Source: SUG2458 sp051872335 (GTDB lineage Bacteria > Bacillota_I > Bacilli_A > RFN20 > CAG-826). Taken from it: a DNA stretch of 51,561 nucleotides. The stretch is taken from NCBI GenBank assembly GCA_051872335.1, contig JBJEDT010000005.1, positions 1-51,561 of the forward strand. Direction: 5' to 3'. This document shows, one piece after another, positions 1 to 8,372 of the stretch (its first letter is position 1; each line of letters starts with the position of its first letter). The position numbers and the translations under genes were made by a program. The notes below the pieces were generated by a model that did not search any database, was not told where the DNA came from, and saw only the letters and a program-made list of their open reading frames with translations.

Positions 1-1997
1 ATGATTATGATAATAATTTCAAAATTATTGATAATGTTGCTTACTTACCATATCAAAAAGAACTTACTGACGAAGAAGAAAAACTTTTTAATCAAAAACT
101 GAAAACACACGAAATTGATAAAATAGTTAAAATTGGAAATGGTTTTAAACAATATAATTTGCATAATGAATTAGACGATACTTTCACACCAACCTATAAC
201 CATTTCAATCGTAAAGCAAAAGCAAAATTAACAAAAACATATTTAAAATTAGGTAAAATAAATTCATCAATTAATGTAGTTTTATTTTCTTTAATTTTAG
301 TTTTAGTTATTCTTATACAAACACTTTTAAATTTTGATTCAACTAAAATCTATGTGAACAACATTAATATTGATAATAAAGATATCATAATGATTCATAA
401 AACTGATGTTGAAGCTGCGACATCTTCTCCAACAAAATTCTTAAGATTTAACGAAGAAGACAAAATAAATTTATTTAATAATTATGAAGGAACATATTAT
501 CCTATCGTTAATTTTATACTAGATATAAATAACTTAGGTAATCCAACAAACACAGAAGCTGGTTATATTCATACATTAAAAGAATATGTTAATCAACATG
601 GTTTTTATCTTTCAAATCCAATAGGAACTGCAATAGTTGATGACCAGTACCTAATAAATAGATATCAAAATGAAAATGGTGAATTGGAAATTCTTGCAGG
701 TTCATTAGATGACTGTAGAAGCTCTCTTAATTTGATAATAACTGATTATATAGCAGATAGTATTATTGACACTCACTATGAACTTGGTATGAATGAAACA
801 TATGAAGATTTGATAGATTTTACCTATTTATGCTATCCACATAATAAATCAATTTCTACAAATAATAGTGGACGCATTGGTTGTATTATAAAAACAAATT
901 ACAAAGAAAAATATAAAGAACTATTTGATAAATATGAAGATCTTAAAGCCAAAGGTTTTCCAATTAAAGAGACCAACGAACTAACACAATCTAAACTTTA
1001 TGAGAATTACTTTTCTAATATTGTTAATGGCTCTTTGTCATTGAGTTTTTCAAATAATTCAAACTTCTTAAACGAAGCTAAAGTTAATATTACAACAGTT
1101 AAAAATCATTTTAGTAATAAGGGACTCTTTGCTTCAACTGATCTAATCCCTAGTGATTTTGATATTCAATATGACAGTGTGTTTATGTCTAAAGATAGCT
1201 TAAACGATGATGAAATAATTATTAAATTGAGTGAAGCACTAGAATATGCGAAATTACTTCAAGTCGATACAGCCGAAGAACTAATCGGTCAGACTATTAA
1301 TATAATAAAAACTGTTGATGATACATTAAGTGGAGAAGTAATTGATTCGTTCTCATTAAAAATAGTAGGTTTTAATGAATACCATTTTCTTATTAGTCCA
1401 AACAATCTAAATCGAACTGCAGCTATGCAGATTTTTGAAGTTGGTTATCTTTTCCCTACTTATGAAAATTGCTCAACTATAATAAATAATACAGTTAACC
1501 ATAATTTCTATTTATCTGATGTAAATACATCAATTTATAGTGTTGTTCTTAAAACCATAGCATTATTTGGCGATATATTTAGAATTTTAAATGCTTTATT
1601 AATCATAATTTTAGTAGTGTTCTTTTCATCTTTTGCAAATAAAACAATTATAAGTAAAAGTTATCAAATTGGTGTCTTTAAATCTCTTGGAATGCCACTC
1701 AAAGATATTACAAGTATATTCCTAATAAAAAACATTATTTTTAGTATTTTATCATTGATACTCACTACGGCTTTGATTTTCCCATTCCTAGAATTAGCAA
1801 ATTATTTACTTATGAATGCATATTCAATATTCTTTGGAAAAAGTATAAATATTATTAAGATATTTTCTTTCCAATCTAATATTTTTATATTTAATTATTT
1901 ATTAGTTATTGCTATATTCATTATTTTCACTTTAGTACCTATAATATCAACAAAACGCATTTCTCCAGCTAAAATTGTTAATAACAAAAACGAATAA
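1..1997 (+). CDS. ABC transporter FtsX-type permease, 3' part (5' end outside window)
   Basis: The reading frame is open from base 3, so the TTG at 159 is not a credible start and the gene begins upstream of the window. The visible part starts with a charged linker, then a membrane helix at about residues 38-58 counted from base 159. A long extracellular domain of about 390 residues follows, then three C-terminal helices. The stretch KSYQIGVFKSLGM in the helix-linking region is typical of FtsX/MacB permeases, in which an ABC ATPase drives movement of the extracellular domain. In related Bacilli the ATPase is often fused N-terminally, and the linker seen here fits such a fusion, but the ATPase itself is not visible. 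The substrate is unknown. A convergent terminator follows. Confidence 0.75.
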   Translation, partial: DYDNNFKIIDNVAYLPYQKELTDEEEKLFNQKLKTHEIDKIVKIGNGFKQYNLHNELDDTFTPTYNHFNRKAKAKLTKTYLKLGKINSSINVVLFSLILVLVILIQTLLNFDSTKIYVNNINIDNKDIIMIHKTDVEAATSSPTKFLRFNEEDKINLFNNYEGTYYPIVNFILDINNLGNPTNTEAGYIHTLKEYVNQHGFYLSNPIGTAIVDDQYLINRYQNENGELEILAGSLDDCRSSLNLIITDYIADSIIDTHYELGMNETYEDLIDFTYLCYPHNKSISTNNSGRIGCIIKTNYKEKYKELFDKYEDLKAKGFPIKETNELTQSKLYENYFSNIVNGSLSLSFSNNSNFLNEAKVNITTVKNHFSNKGLFASTDLIPSDFDIQYDSVFMSKDSLNDDEIIIKLSEALEYAKLLQVDTAEELIGQTINIIKTVDDTLSGEVIDSFSLKIVGFNEYHFLISPNNLNRTAAMQIFEVGYLFPTYENCSTIINNTVNHNFYLSDVNTSIYSVVLKTIALFGDIFRILNALLIIILVVFFSSFANKTIISKSYQIGVFKSLGMPLKDITSIFLIKNIIFSILSLILTTALIFPFLELANYLLMNAYSIFFGKSINIIKIFSFQSNIFIFNYLLVIAIFIIFTLVPIISTKRISPAKIVNNKNE

Positions 1998-2022
1998 AAA
2001 TAATTAAAAATAAAATTAAATT

Positions 2023-2075
2023 AAGATGACAATTATATATATGATACTGATTTATATTTTTGTCATTTTGAATTT
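2023..2075. terminator. Possible bidirectional terminator between convergent genes
   Basis: AAGATGACAA at 2023-2032 pairs with TTGTCATTTT at 2060-2069 (one G-U pair), with T-rich sequence on both outer sides. It lies between the convergent permease and yitT genes. The 27-base loop makes it weaker than the other terminators in the window. Confidence 0.4.
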
Positions 2076-2190
2076 AGTTCTATTGTATTTTTAATTTTTA
2101 TATCTTCATATTAAAAATTATTTAAAAATATCTTTATAAGTTAGATTTTCACTTAAATTTTTATTTTGATTCTTTATAAAGTATTAATAA

Positions 2191-3093
2191 TTAGGCATTA
2201 TCATTTTTTTTAATAATATCACTTACCTCATGAAGAGATATAAAAGCATTAGGATCTATTTTATGAACAATCACTTTAATTGTGTTAACTTGAAAGCGAT
2301 TGGTAATGAAATATATAATTTTTTTATTCTCTTTTGAGTAACCACCTACTGCATCAACGATTGTTCCTGATGAAGAAAAGTGTTGACTTAGTTCTTCATT
2401 AATCTCATCAGCACACGTCGTAACAATCATTGCACATTTACTTGAATCAAATCCATCAACAACAAAGTCAATTACTTTTGAACCAACAAAATAAGTAATA
2501 ATTGAATATAAAGGTAAAATCCAAGAGCCTGACACAAAACCACATATAATATATAAAATTACGTTATATATTAAGTTAAATGTTCCAATAGATATACCAA
2601 TTTTCTTAGCAAAAGTTACAGATAAAACATCAATACCATCAATTGCTCCTCCAAAGCGAACAACAAGACCACTTCCAATGCCTGATAAAGTACCACCAAA
2701 TATAGCACATAGTAATAAATCAGATTCTGCTAAAGGTGAAGCAATCGATACATCAATTGGTAAAACATCAGTTATTAAGAAAGCTACTAAAGAATATATG
2801 ATAACTGAAAAAACAGAATAAATAGTAAAATTAATTCCTTGCTTTTTTAAACCAAAAATAAAGATAGGAATGTTTAATATAATCAAGAAGAAAGATAAAG
2901 ATAAAAAAGGAGTCGAGCAAACTTGAGTTAATAACATACTAGTTCCTGAAATGCCAGCATCATATAACTTGACAGGATATAAAAATAAAGTTACTCCAAT
3001 TGCATTAATAATACCTGCAATAAATATAGCTAGAAAATTTGTAAACTTTAATTGTTTTAATTCACTTTTCAACTTCTCTTTATTTATTTTCAT
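2191..3093 (-). CDS. YitT family membrane protein (DUF161 plus DUF2179)
   Basis: A 300-residue protein with five or six hydrophobic segments in the first 200 residues and a soluble C-terminal domain of about 80 residues, the YitT/DUF2179 layout. The segment GGTLSGIGSGLVVRFGGAIDG is typical of the DUF161 repeat. The start chosen is the ATG at 3093, preceded at 8 bases by GGAGG. The upstream TTG in frame at 3108 overlaps that ribosome binding site and is unlikely to be used. The gene is monocistronic and diverges from the antiporter gene. YitT proteins are common in Bacillota, with no firmly established biochemical role. Confidence 0.85.
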   Translation of the reverse strand: MKINKEKLKSELKQLKFTNFLAIFIAGIINAIGVTLFLYPVKLYDAGISGTSMLLTQVCSTPFLSLSFFLIILNIPIFIFGLKKQGINFTIYSVFSVIIYSLVAFLITDVLPIDVSIASPLAESDLLLCAIFGGTLSGIGSGLVVRFGGAIDGIDVLSVTFAKKIGISIGTFNLIYNVILYIICGFVSGSWILPLYSIITYFVGSKVIDFVVDGFDSSKCAMIVTTCADEINEELSQHFSSSGTIVDAVGGYSKENKKIIYFITNRFQVNTIKVIVHKIDPNAFISLHEVSDIIKKNDNA

Positions 3094-3285
3094 ATAAAAA
3101 TCCTCCAAATTTTATTTGACATTACTACTAAAAAAAATAACAATTTTAATCTTATTAAATCTTCATTTAAAAAGGTGCTATACTATATTTATATTAACAT
3201 AAAAACTAAATTAATAATATTTAATTTAGCATAAAATAAAAATTAGAAAGGAAGATTTTAAAAATATCTTTAAGGGTTAATATAA

Positions 3286-4512
3286 ATGTTATATGTTATT
3301 GAACTTTTAAAAGTTTTTGCAATCTTTGCTACTGCGTTATTATTAGGAAAGTTAGTATCGAAATTACGTTTACCTGCAATCTTAGGTTGGTTAATTGTTG
3401 GAGTTGTTTTTGGTCCATATTTAGTTAGCCTTATTACTTTTGATATCATCAACGAAACATGGTATCAAATATTTTCAAAAATATTAGAATGTCTAGCAGG
3501 TGTCATGATTGGTCGAGAAATTCGTTTTAGAACAATTAAAACTTATGGCAAACAAGTGGTTGGAATTACTATTGTTCAATCATTGGGAACATTTATTTTT
3601 GTTTCATTGGTTTTCGGATTAATTTTACATTTCTCTAATTTACCATTTTATTTAGGATTTATCTTTGGAGGAATTGCTTTAGCTACAGCTCCAGCTCCTG
3701 CATTATCAATTGTTAATGAATATAAAACTAAAGGTCCAATTACTAATACCTTAATTCCATTAGCAGCAATCGATGATATAATTGGTGTTATTGTATTCTT
3801 TACCGTTATTTCAATTGTAAATGCAACATCAGGAAGTGCTTCAATTTCCATTTGGTCTGTATTAGGAATGGTCCTTCTTCCATTTGTATTTGGTATATTA
3901 TTTGGATTCATATATTCAATCATTTTTAAAAAAGTGCAATCTGAAAAATTATTATTTATTTTCTATGTAGTATTTATCATACTAACAGGAGCATCAGCTT
4001 TAGTTTTTGATTTATTAGTATTCAAGACAATTACAATGAACTATTTATTATTAGGTATGGCATTTAGTGGAACTGTAACTAATTTGCTCGATGAACAAAA
4101 ACATGAAAAGATAATGATTCCTTATAATAAAATTTTAAATGTTGCTTTAGTCATTGTTATTATTAATTTAGGTATGCCACTTGATTATCATTTAATCGCA
4201 GGTGCTGGTCTATTTACTTTAATATATATTGTATCAAGAGCTATTGGAAAAATTGGTGGTTCTTTCTTAGGTGGAAAGATAACCAAAGCTCCAGACACCG
4301 TAACAAAATATTTAGGTCTTACTTTACTACCACATTCAGGAGTATCTTTAGTATTTACTGGAATTGCTGTTACTACTTTAAATAGCATTAATAGTAGTTA
4401 TGCTGAAGTTATTTCAGGAACTATCGTTGCTGCAGCTATCATAAATGAGATCATTGCAGTTATATTAGCTCGTGTAGCATTCAAAAAAGCTGGAGAAATC
4501 GACTCTAATTAG
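3286..4512 (+). CDS. Cation:proton antiporter of the CPA2 / Kef-like family
   Basis: A 408-residue integral membrane protein with about 11-12 hydrophobic segments. The N-terminal region with LVSKLRLPAILGWLIVG and the central AAIDDIIGVIVF segment (paired acidic residues in the ion-binding helix) match Na+/H+ exchanger family CPA2. No C-terminal TrkA-N domain is present, so it is a short membrane-only form. The expected role is exchange of Na+ or K+ for protons across the cytoplasmic membrane. That would fit a sodium economy built on the decarboxylase pump encoded at 6.5-9.7 kb, although the link is inference. The ribosome binding site is weak (AAGGG, about 10 bases upstream). A strong terminator follows. 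Confidence 0.85.
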   Translation: MLYVIELLKVFAIFATALLLGKLVSKLRLPAILGWLIVGVVFGPYLVSLITFDIINETWYQIFSKILECLAGVMIGREIRFRTIKTYGKQVVGITIVQSLGTFIFVSLVFGLILHFSNLPFYLGFIFGGIALATAPAPALSIVNEYKTKGPITNTLIPLAAIDDIIGVIVFFTVISIVNATSGSASISIWSVLGMVLLPFVFGILFGFIYSIIFKKVQSEKLLFIFYVVFIILTGASALVFDLLVFKTITMNYLLLGMAFSGTVTNLLDEQKHEKIMIPYNKILNVALVIVIINLGMPLDYHLIAGAGLFTLIYIVSRAIGKIGGSFLGGKITKAPDTVTKYLGLTLLPHSGVSLVFTGIAVTTLNSINSSYAEVISGTIVAAAIINEIIAVILARVAFKKAGEIDSN

Positions 4513-4520
4513 ACATAATA

Positions 4521-4565
4521 AAAAGCAATTAGCTTGACAATAATCAATACTAATTGCTTTTTTTA
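4521..4565. terminator. Rho-independent terminator, bidirectional
   Basis: A perfect 12-bp stem: AAAAGCAATTAG at 4521-4532 with CTAATTGCTTTT at 4550-4561, loop of 17, then T-rich on the plus strand and A/T-rich on the other. It lies between the convergent antiporter gene and the broken lipoprotein gene. Confidence 0.85.
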
Positions 4566-4573
4566 TAACATTA

Positions 4574-5584
4574 TTAAATTTTAATAACTAAGCAAGGTAC
4601 AACACAAACATTAGTTTCGTTTACATAAATATATGTGCAAACACCGCCGCTCGTACTTGAAGCTAAGACACCATCTTCATATTGACATGGGCTTCTAAAG
4701 AAATAAACACTTTTACTATTAAACTCAACTCCACCTAGTGCCTTTGTATAATCACTTGCTAGTTTATTACTTGTGTCTTTTGATAATGAAGAATATTCAT
4801 TTTCGCTTAATAAATAAACTTTATCTAGTGTATTATTTGAAGCGTATGTTGCAGAAGATAAACTTGAAAAACCACTAGCTGAGTTATTCACTTCAGTTAG
4901 TGAAATTAAATCTTTTTGTGCTGAAGTAAAGGCATAATTATAAAAATATCCATTTAGCCATTCACGTATATCTGAATATTCATAATTATTTGCATAATAT
5001 ATTTCTCCATTTATAATATGATTTTCTTTGCAACTATAAAACATTTGTACATCTAAAGCTACATCACTAAGCAAAGTATATTTACCATCATCAATAGAAA
5101 TAATTTTCCATTTTATTGGTTCAACTTTAAAATAATAAACTTCTCCAGTATTAATTTTTGTACCATCAGAAAATAACGATCCAGAATAATCAGGATCTGC
5201 CACAGCTTGTACATAAGTAAAGCCATCACTACCATAATAAAGATTTTCATCTAATTGATTAAGTATTTGAACAGAACTTTCTTTAACAGATTGTGGGTAA
5301 TTTCCAAAATAAATATATTCACCATCTAAAATATAATTAGGAATTAGTTTATCATGACAATATGTACATTCCCCATCAACATAATTATGTTCAACAATGG
5401 CAATATTATCAGTATTAAGAATTTCTCCACAAATCGAACATTCAGTATGCTTTCTTCCTTATTCATAACAAGTAGGTTCGGCATCAATAATCCATTCGGA
5501 TTCAACATGAGCACATGTTTCATCACAAGAGCACATTACAGATGCCATTAAAGATATAAACGCAAGATTAATTATTCTTTTCAT
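4574..5584 (-). pseudogene. DUF6273-like lipoprotein gene interrupted by an in-frame TAA
   Basis: One continuous frame runs from the ATG at 5584 (GGAGG at 5594-5598) to the stop at 4574, broken only by a TAA at 5459-5461 after residue 41. Residues 1-20 form a signal peptide with a likely lipobox ending at Cys20. Next come Cys-rich repeats of the EWIIDAEPTCYE / HTECSICGE type, common in secreted Bacillota proteins, with the stop lying inside this repeat. The C-terminal 200 residues (YYFKVEPIKWKII, a YSDIREWLNGYFYNYAF segment, VYLLSENEY) resemble DUF6273. GAA to TAA is the simplest origin of the stop. As it stands the cell makes a 41-residue secreted peptide unless there is readthrough or reinitiation. 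A sequencing error is the alternative. Confidence 0.75.
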
Positions 5585-5606
5585 AAAAAATAACCTCCAT
5601 GAGGTT

Positions 5607-5634
5607 ATTATATAATTGCTTACTTTATAAGCAA
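5607..5634 (-). promoter_or_regulatory. Promoter of the lipoprotein pseudogene
   Basis: On the minus strand TTGCTT (5629-5634), a 16-base spacer and TATAAT (5607-5612) precede the ATG at 5584. The spacer and -35 lie in a hairpin (AATTGCTTA / TAAGCAATT, 5614-5636), so this region may be either an operator or a leftover of the birA terminator. Confidence 0.5.
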
Positions 5635-5689
5635 TTTTTATATTTAAAAAGTAGACTAACAGTAGACTCAATAATCAAATAGATACTTT

Positions 5690-6430
5690 TTAATGCGTCT
5701 TATTACTTGTAAAAGTTACTTCTGAACTAGATATGTTGACTTCATCGTTATTAAGCAATATTTTTAAAGAATTATCATCATTAATATCTAATACTTTTAC
5801 AAGTTCTTCCTTATTATTAATTAAACAATACACGTATTTATTTCTTAAATAATTATTATCTCTAACAATCTTTAAATAACTTTTGTCGTTGTTTTTAATA
5901 TCAATTAACATATTATAAATGTATTTATAAACTTTAGATGATACCTCATTAATATCAAAAAGATTATTAGTTAATTCAAAAAGAGATGTTGCTTTATTAA
6001 ACAACTCATTATCTTTAAAACTGGAATTAACATTAATACCAATTCCTATAATTAACGCTTCTATTCCCTCATTATAAGAAATACTTTCTAAAAGAATTCC
6101 ACAGATTTTTTTATCATTTACATAAACATCATTAGGCCATTTTATCGATACATTATTAATTTTAAAATCTAATAATGTATTAAAAACACATACAGCACTA
6201 GCAAGTGAGAAATTAGCAAATTTATCTACTAGACTCTTATCTTTAATTAACAAAGAAAACATCAAATTCTCATCTTTTTTATTTATCCATTTACGGTTCA
6301 TTCTTCCATGACCACTAGTCTGTAAAGAAGCACTAACAAGAGTTAAATCTTCTAATTCTTTGTAGTGTCTTTTAAGATAAGACGATGTAGAATCTATTTC
6401 GGCAAAATGTATATAATTAAACTCTTTCAT
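5690..6430 (-). CDS. birA: Biotin--protein ligase, catalytic form without the repressor domain
   Basis: Activates biotin with ATP and attaches it to the Lys of a carrier domain. The motifs are GHGRMNRKW at residues 40-48 (adenylate-binding loop, usually GRGRxGRxW), KWPND at 97-101 and KICGILLE at about 107-114. At 246 residues it starts directly with the catalytic domain and lacks the N-terminal winged helix of the E. coli BirA repressor, so it is not expected to regulate transcription. It lies directly behind the operon that encodes a biotin-dependent decarboxylase and its carrier protein, the likely substrate. Start is the ATG at 6430 behind GGAG. A terminator lies between oadB and birA, so birA probably depends on readthrough or a weak local promoter. 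Confidence 0.9.
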   Translation of the reverse strand: MKEFNYIHFAEIDSTSSYLKRHYKELEDLTLVSASLQTSGHGRMNRKWINKKDENLMFSLLIKDKSLVDKFANFSLASAVCVFNTLLDFKINNVSIKWPNDVYVNDKKICGILLESISYNEGIEALIIGIGINVNSSFKDNELFNKATSLFELTNNLFDINEVSSKVYKYIYNMLIDIKNNDKSYLKIVRDNNYLRNKYVYCLINNKEELVKVLDINDDNSLKILLNNDEVNISSSEVTFTSNKTH

Positions 6431-6443
6431 AATACTCCTTTTA

Positions 6444-6470
6444 AAAAAGTCTAGCTTTAATAGCTAGACT
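6444..6470 (-). terminator. Terminator of the pckA-oad operon
   Basis: A perfect 9-bp stem AGTCTAGCT (6449-6457) / AGCTAGACT (6462-6470) is followed on the minus strand by a run of six T. It ends the operon 14 bases past oadB and lies just before the birA ribosome binding site. Confidence 0.85.
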
Positions 6471-6483
6471 TAAATATAAAACA

Positions 6484-7674
6484 TTATAAGAATAATAGCA
6501 ATAAAATACCAGCTGCAACAGCACTACCAATAACTCCAGCTACATTAGGTCCCATTGCATGCATTAATAAGAAATTGCTTGGATCTTCTTCTTTACCTAC
6601 TTTTTGAACTACTCTAGCAGCCATAGGTACAGCAGATACACCAGCAGCACCAATCATTGGATTAACTTTTCCTTTGGTTAATACACACATTAACTTACCA
6701 CCTAATACACCAAATGCAGTAGCAACAATAAACGCAATAATACCTAATGCAAAAATATATAATGTTTGTAGAGTTAAGAATGTTTCAGCTGATGCCGTAG
6801 CACCAACACATACACCTAATAAAACTGTTATGATATACATAAATGTATTACCTAAAACTTCAGTAATTTTAGGTGCTACTCCTGATTCTTTAATTAAGTT
6901 ACCTAACATTAAGCAACCAATTAATGGAGCACATGAAGGAACTAATAAAGTAACAACTATTGTAACAATAATTGGAAAGAGAATTTTTTCCTTTTTAGAA
7001 ACTTCTCTTACTTGTTCCATTTTGATTTGTCTTTCCTTCTTAGTTGTTAATAATTTAATAACTGGAGGAAGAATAACTGGAACTAAAGCCATATAAGAAT
7101 ATGCAGCAATAGATATAGATCCTAATAATTCAGGAGCAAGTTTTGATGTTACAAGAATAGCTGTAGGACCATCTGCTCCACCAATAATTCCAATTGAAGC
7201 AGCCTCTTTTGCATCAAAGCCTAATGCAATTGCTCCAATGAAAGTAATAAAAATACCAATTTGAGCAGCAGCACCAAGTAACATTGTCTTCTTATTAGCA
7301 ATAAGTGGTCCAAAGTCTGTTGTAGCTCCAATACATAAGAAAATTAAGCAAGGATAGATTCCCCATTTTACACCGTAATATAAATAACCAATTAAACCTG
7401 AATATTTATATTCAGCAGGAATGCCATCAACACCAGTACCTTCAACTAATGTTTTTACAAAAATTTGATCTTTAACACCTGGAATATTTACAAGTAACAT
7501 ACCAAAGGCGATTGGTAATAATAAATATGGTTCAAATTGTTTTTTAATAGCTAAGAACAATAGAACACACGCAATAGCTATCATGATGAGGTATTTCCAT
7601 CCACCCTCAGCAAAGAAGCCAGCAATACCAGATTGTTTAAAGAAGCTTTCTAGTAATTCTAGAATTTTTTCCAT
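6484..7674 (-). CDS. oadB: Sodium-pumping decarboxylase, beta subunit
   Basis: The membrane subunit that removes CO2 from carboxybiotin and exports Na+. At 396 residues it has about nine hydrophobic segments and the hallmark GGADGPT at residues 165-171, whose Asp binds Na+ in studied homologues. The last of five genes pckA-oadA-oadG-carrier-oadB on the minus strand, it starts 8 bases after the carrier gene. Because the alpha subunit next door is of the oxaloacetate/pyruvate carboxyltransferase type, oxaloacetate is the most likely substrate. Methylmalonyl-CoA or glutaconyl-CoA decarboxylases use near-identical beta subunits but different alpha subunits. Confidence 0.93.
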   Translation of the reverse strand: MEKILELLESFFKQSGIAGFFAEGGWKYLIMIAIACVLLFLAIKKQFEPYLLLPIAFGMLLVNIPGVKDQIFVKTLVEGTGVDGIPAEYKYSGLIGYLYYGVKWGIYPCLIFLCIGATTDFGPLIANKKTMLLGAAAQIGIFITFIGAIALGFDAKEAASIGIIGGADGPTAILVTSKLAPELLGSISIAAYSYMALVPVILPPVIKLLTTKKERQIKMEQVREVSKKEKILFPIIVTIVVTLLVPSCAPLIGCLMLGNLIKESGVAPKITEVLGNTFMYIITVLLGVCVGATASAETFLTLQTLYIFALGIIAFIVATAFGVLGGKLMCVLTKGKVNPMIGAAGVSAVPMAARVVQKVGKEEDPSNFLLMHAMGPNVAGVIGSAVAAGILLLLFL

Positions 7675-7682
7675 AAAATTAC

Positions 7683-8057
7683 CTATTTAATTTTAATTAA
7701 TAATTGTTTTGTAGTAACTTGTTGTCCTTTTGCAATAATAACTTCTGCTACTTCACCATCACATGGAGAGTTAACTTCATTTTCAAGTTTCATAGCTTCG
7801 ATTAATAAAAGAACATCGCCTTTTTTTACTTTATCGCCAACTTTTACTTTTACATCAATAACATTACCTTGAATAGGTGCAACAACTTCAACTAGATTTG
7901 TTGATGAACTTGATGAAGCCTTTTTTGATGTTTCTTTTTTAGGAGCTTCTTTTGTTTTAGTTTCGCTTGGAACAGCTGCTTCAGTTTTTACTTCGTCAAC
8001 TGATTCAAGTTGAACTTCATAAGTTTTTCCATTAACTTTAACTTTATAAATTTTCAT
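7683..8057 (-). CDS. Biotin carrier subunit of the decarboxylase
   Basis: A 124-residue carrier. Residues 1-25 look like the start of an OadA C-terminal region (KVKVNGKTYEVQLE). A flexible, Lys/Ala/Ser-rich linker follows at about 26-53, then a biotinyl domain with EAMKLEN, the biotin attachment site being Lys90. In many bacteria this domain is fused to the alpha subunit; here it is a separate gene. Start is the ATG at 8057, with AAGGAG 7 bases upstream; the in-frame start at 8075 overlaps the ribosome binding site and the oadG end. birA, downstream, would biotinylate it. The linker resembles the tail of PckA in the same operon. Confidence 0.92.
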   Translation of the reverse strand: MKIYKVKVNGKTYEVQLESVDEVKTEAAVPSETKTKEAPKKETSKKASSSSSTNLVEVVAPIQGNVIDVKVKVGDKVKKGDVLLLIEAMKLENEVNSPCDGEVAEVIIAKGQQVTTKQLLIKIK

Positions 8058-8067
8058 AACGTTCTCC

Positions 8068-8361
8068 TTAATCAATTCTCTTGATACTAATTAAATTAGA
8101 ATCTTTATGAGTCTCATTTTCAAATTCGATTGTTGCAACTAATAAAGCAACAACAGCATCTTCATCCTCGTCTAAAATTTTATTTTCAGCACGTGGCATA
8201 ATATTTGTTTTTGCATCAATGGCATTCATAGCTTTGCTAAATCCACCAGTAATTAAAATAATTAGAAGTAATACAACAAAGACTAATATAATTGCAATTA
8301 AAGCAATAAGTAAAGCATCGCCAATTTTTATATCTGCAGGATAAAGTGATAATGTTTTCAT
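8068..8361 (-). CDS. oadG: Sodium-pumping decarboxylase, gamma subunit
   Basis: A 97-residue protein with one strong hydrophobic helix at about residues 14-40 followed by an acidic cytoplasmic tail. OadG-type subunits hold the alpha and beta subunits together in the complex. Identity rests on size, topology and position between the alpha subunit and the carrier, since gamma subunits are weakly conserved. The ribosome binding site is GAGGTG, 6 bases before the ATG. The zinc-binding histidine tail described for Klebsiella OadG is not evident. Confidence 0.8.
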   Translation of the reverse strand: MKTLSLYPADIKIGDALLIALIAIILVFVVLLLIILITGGFSKAMNAIDAKTNIMPRAENKILDEDEDAVVALLVATIEFENETHKDSNLISIKRID

Positions 8362-8372
8362 CTAATCACCTC

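Noticed and set aside
5354..5551. Frames on both strands over the 5' part of the lipoprotein gene
   Set aside because: They ignore the continuous minus-strand frame that carries the signal peptide and the Cys repeats on each side of the TAA.
6674..7096. Open frame of 140 codons on the plus strand inside oadB
   Set aside because: It is the antisense shadow of a strongly conserved membrane protein; no ribosome binding site and low-complexity composition.
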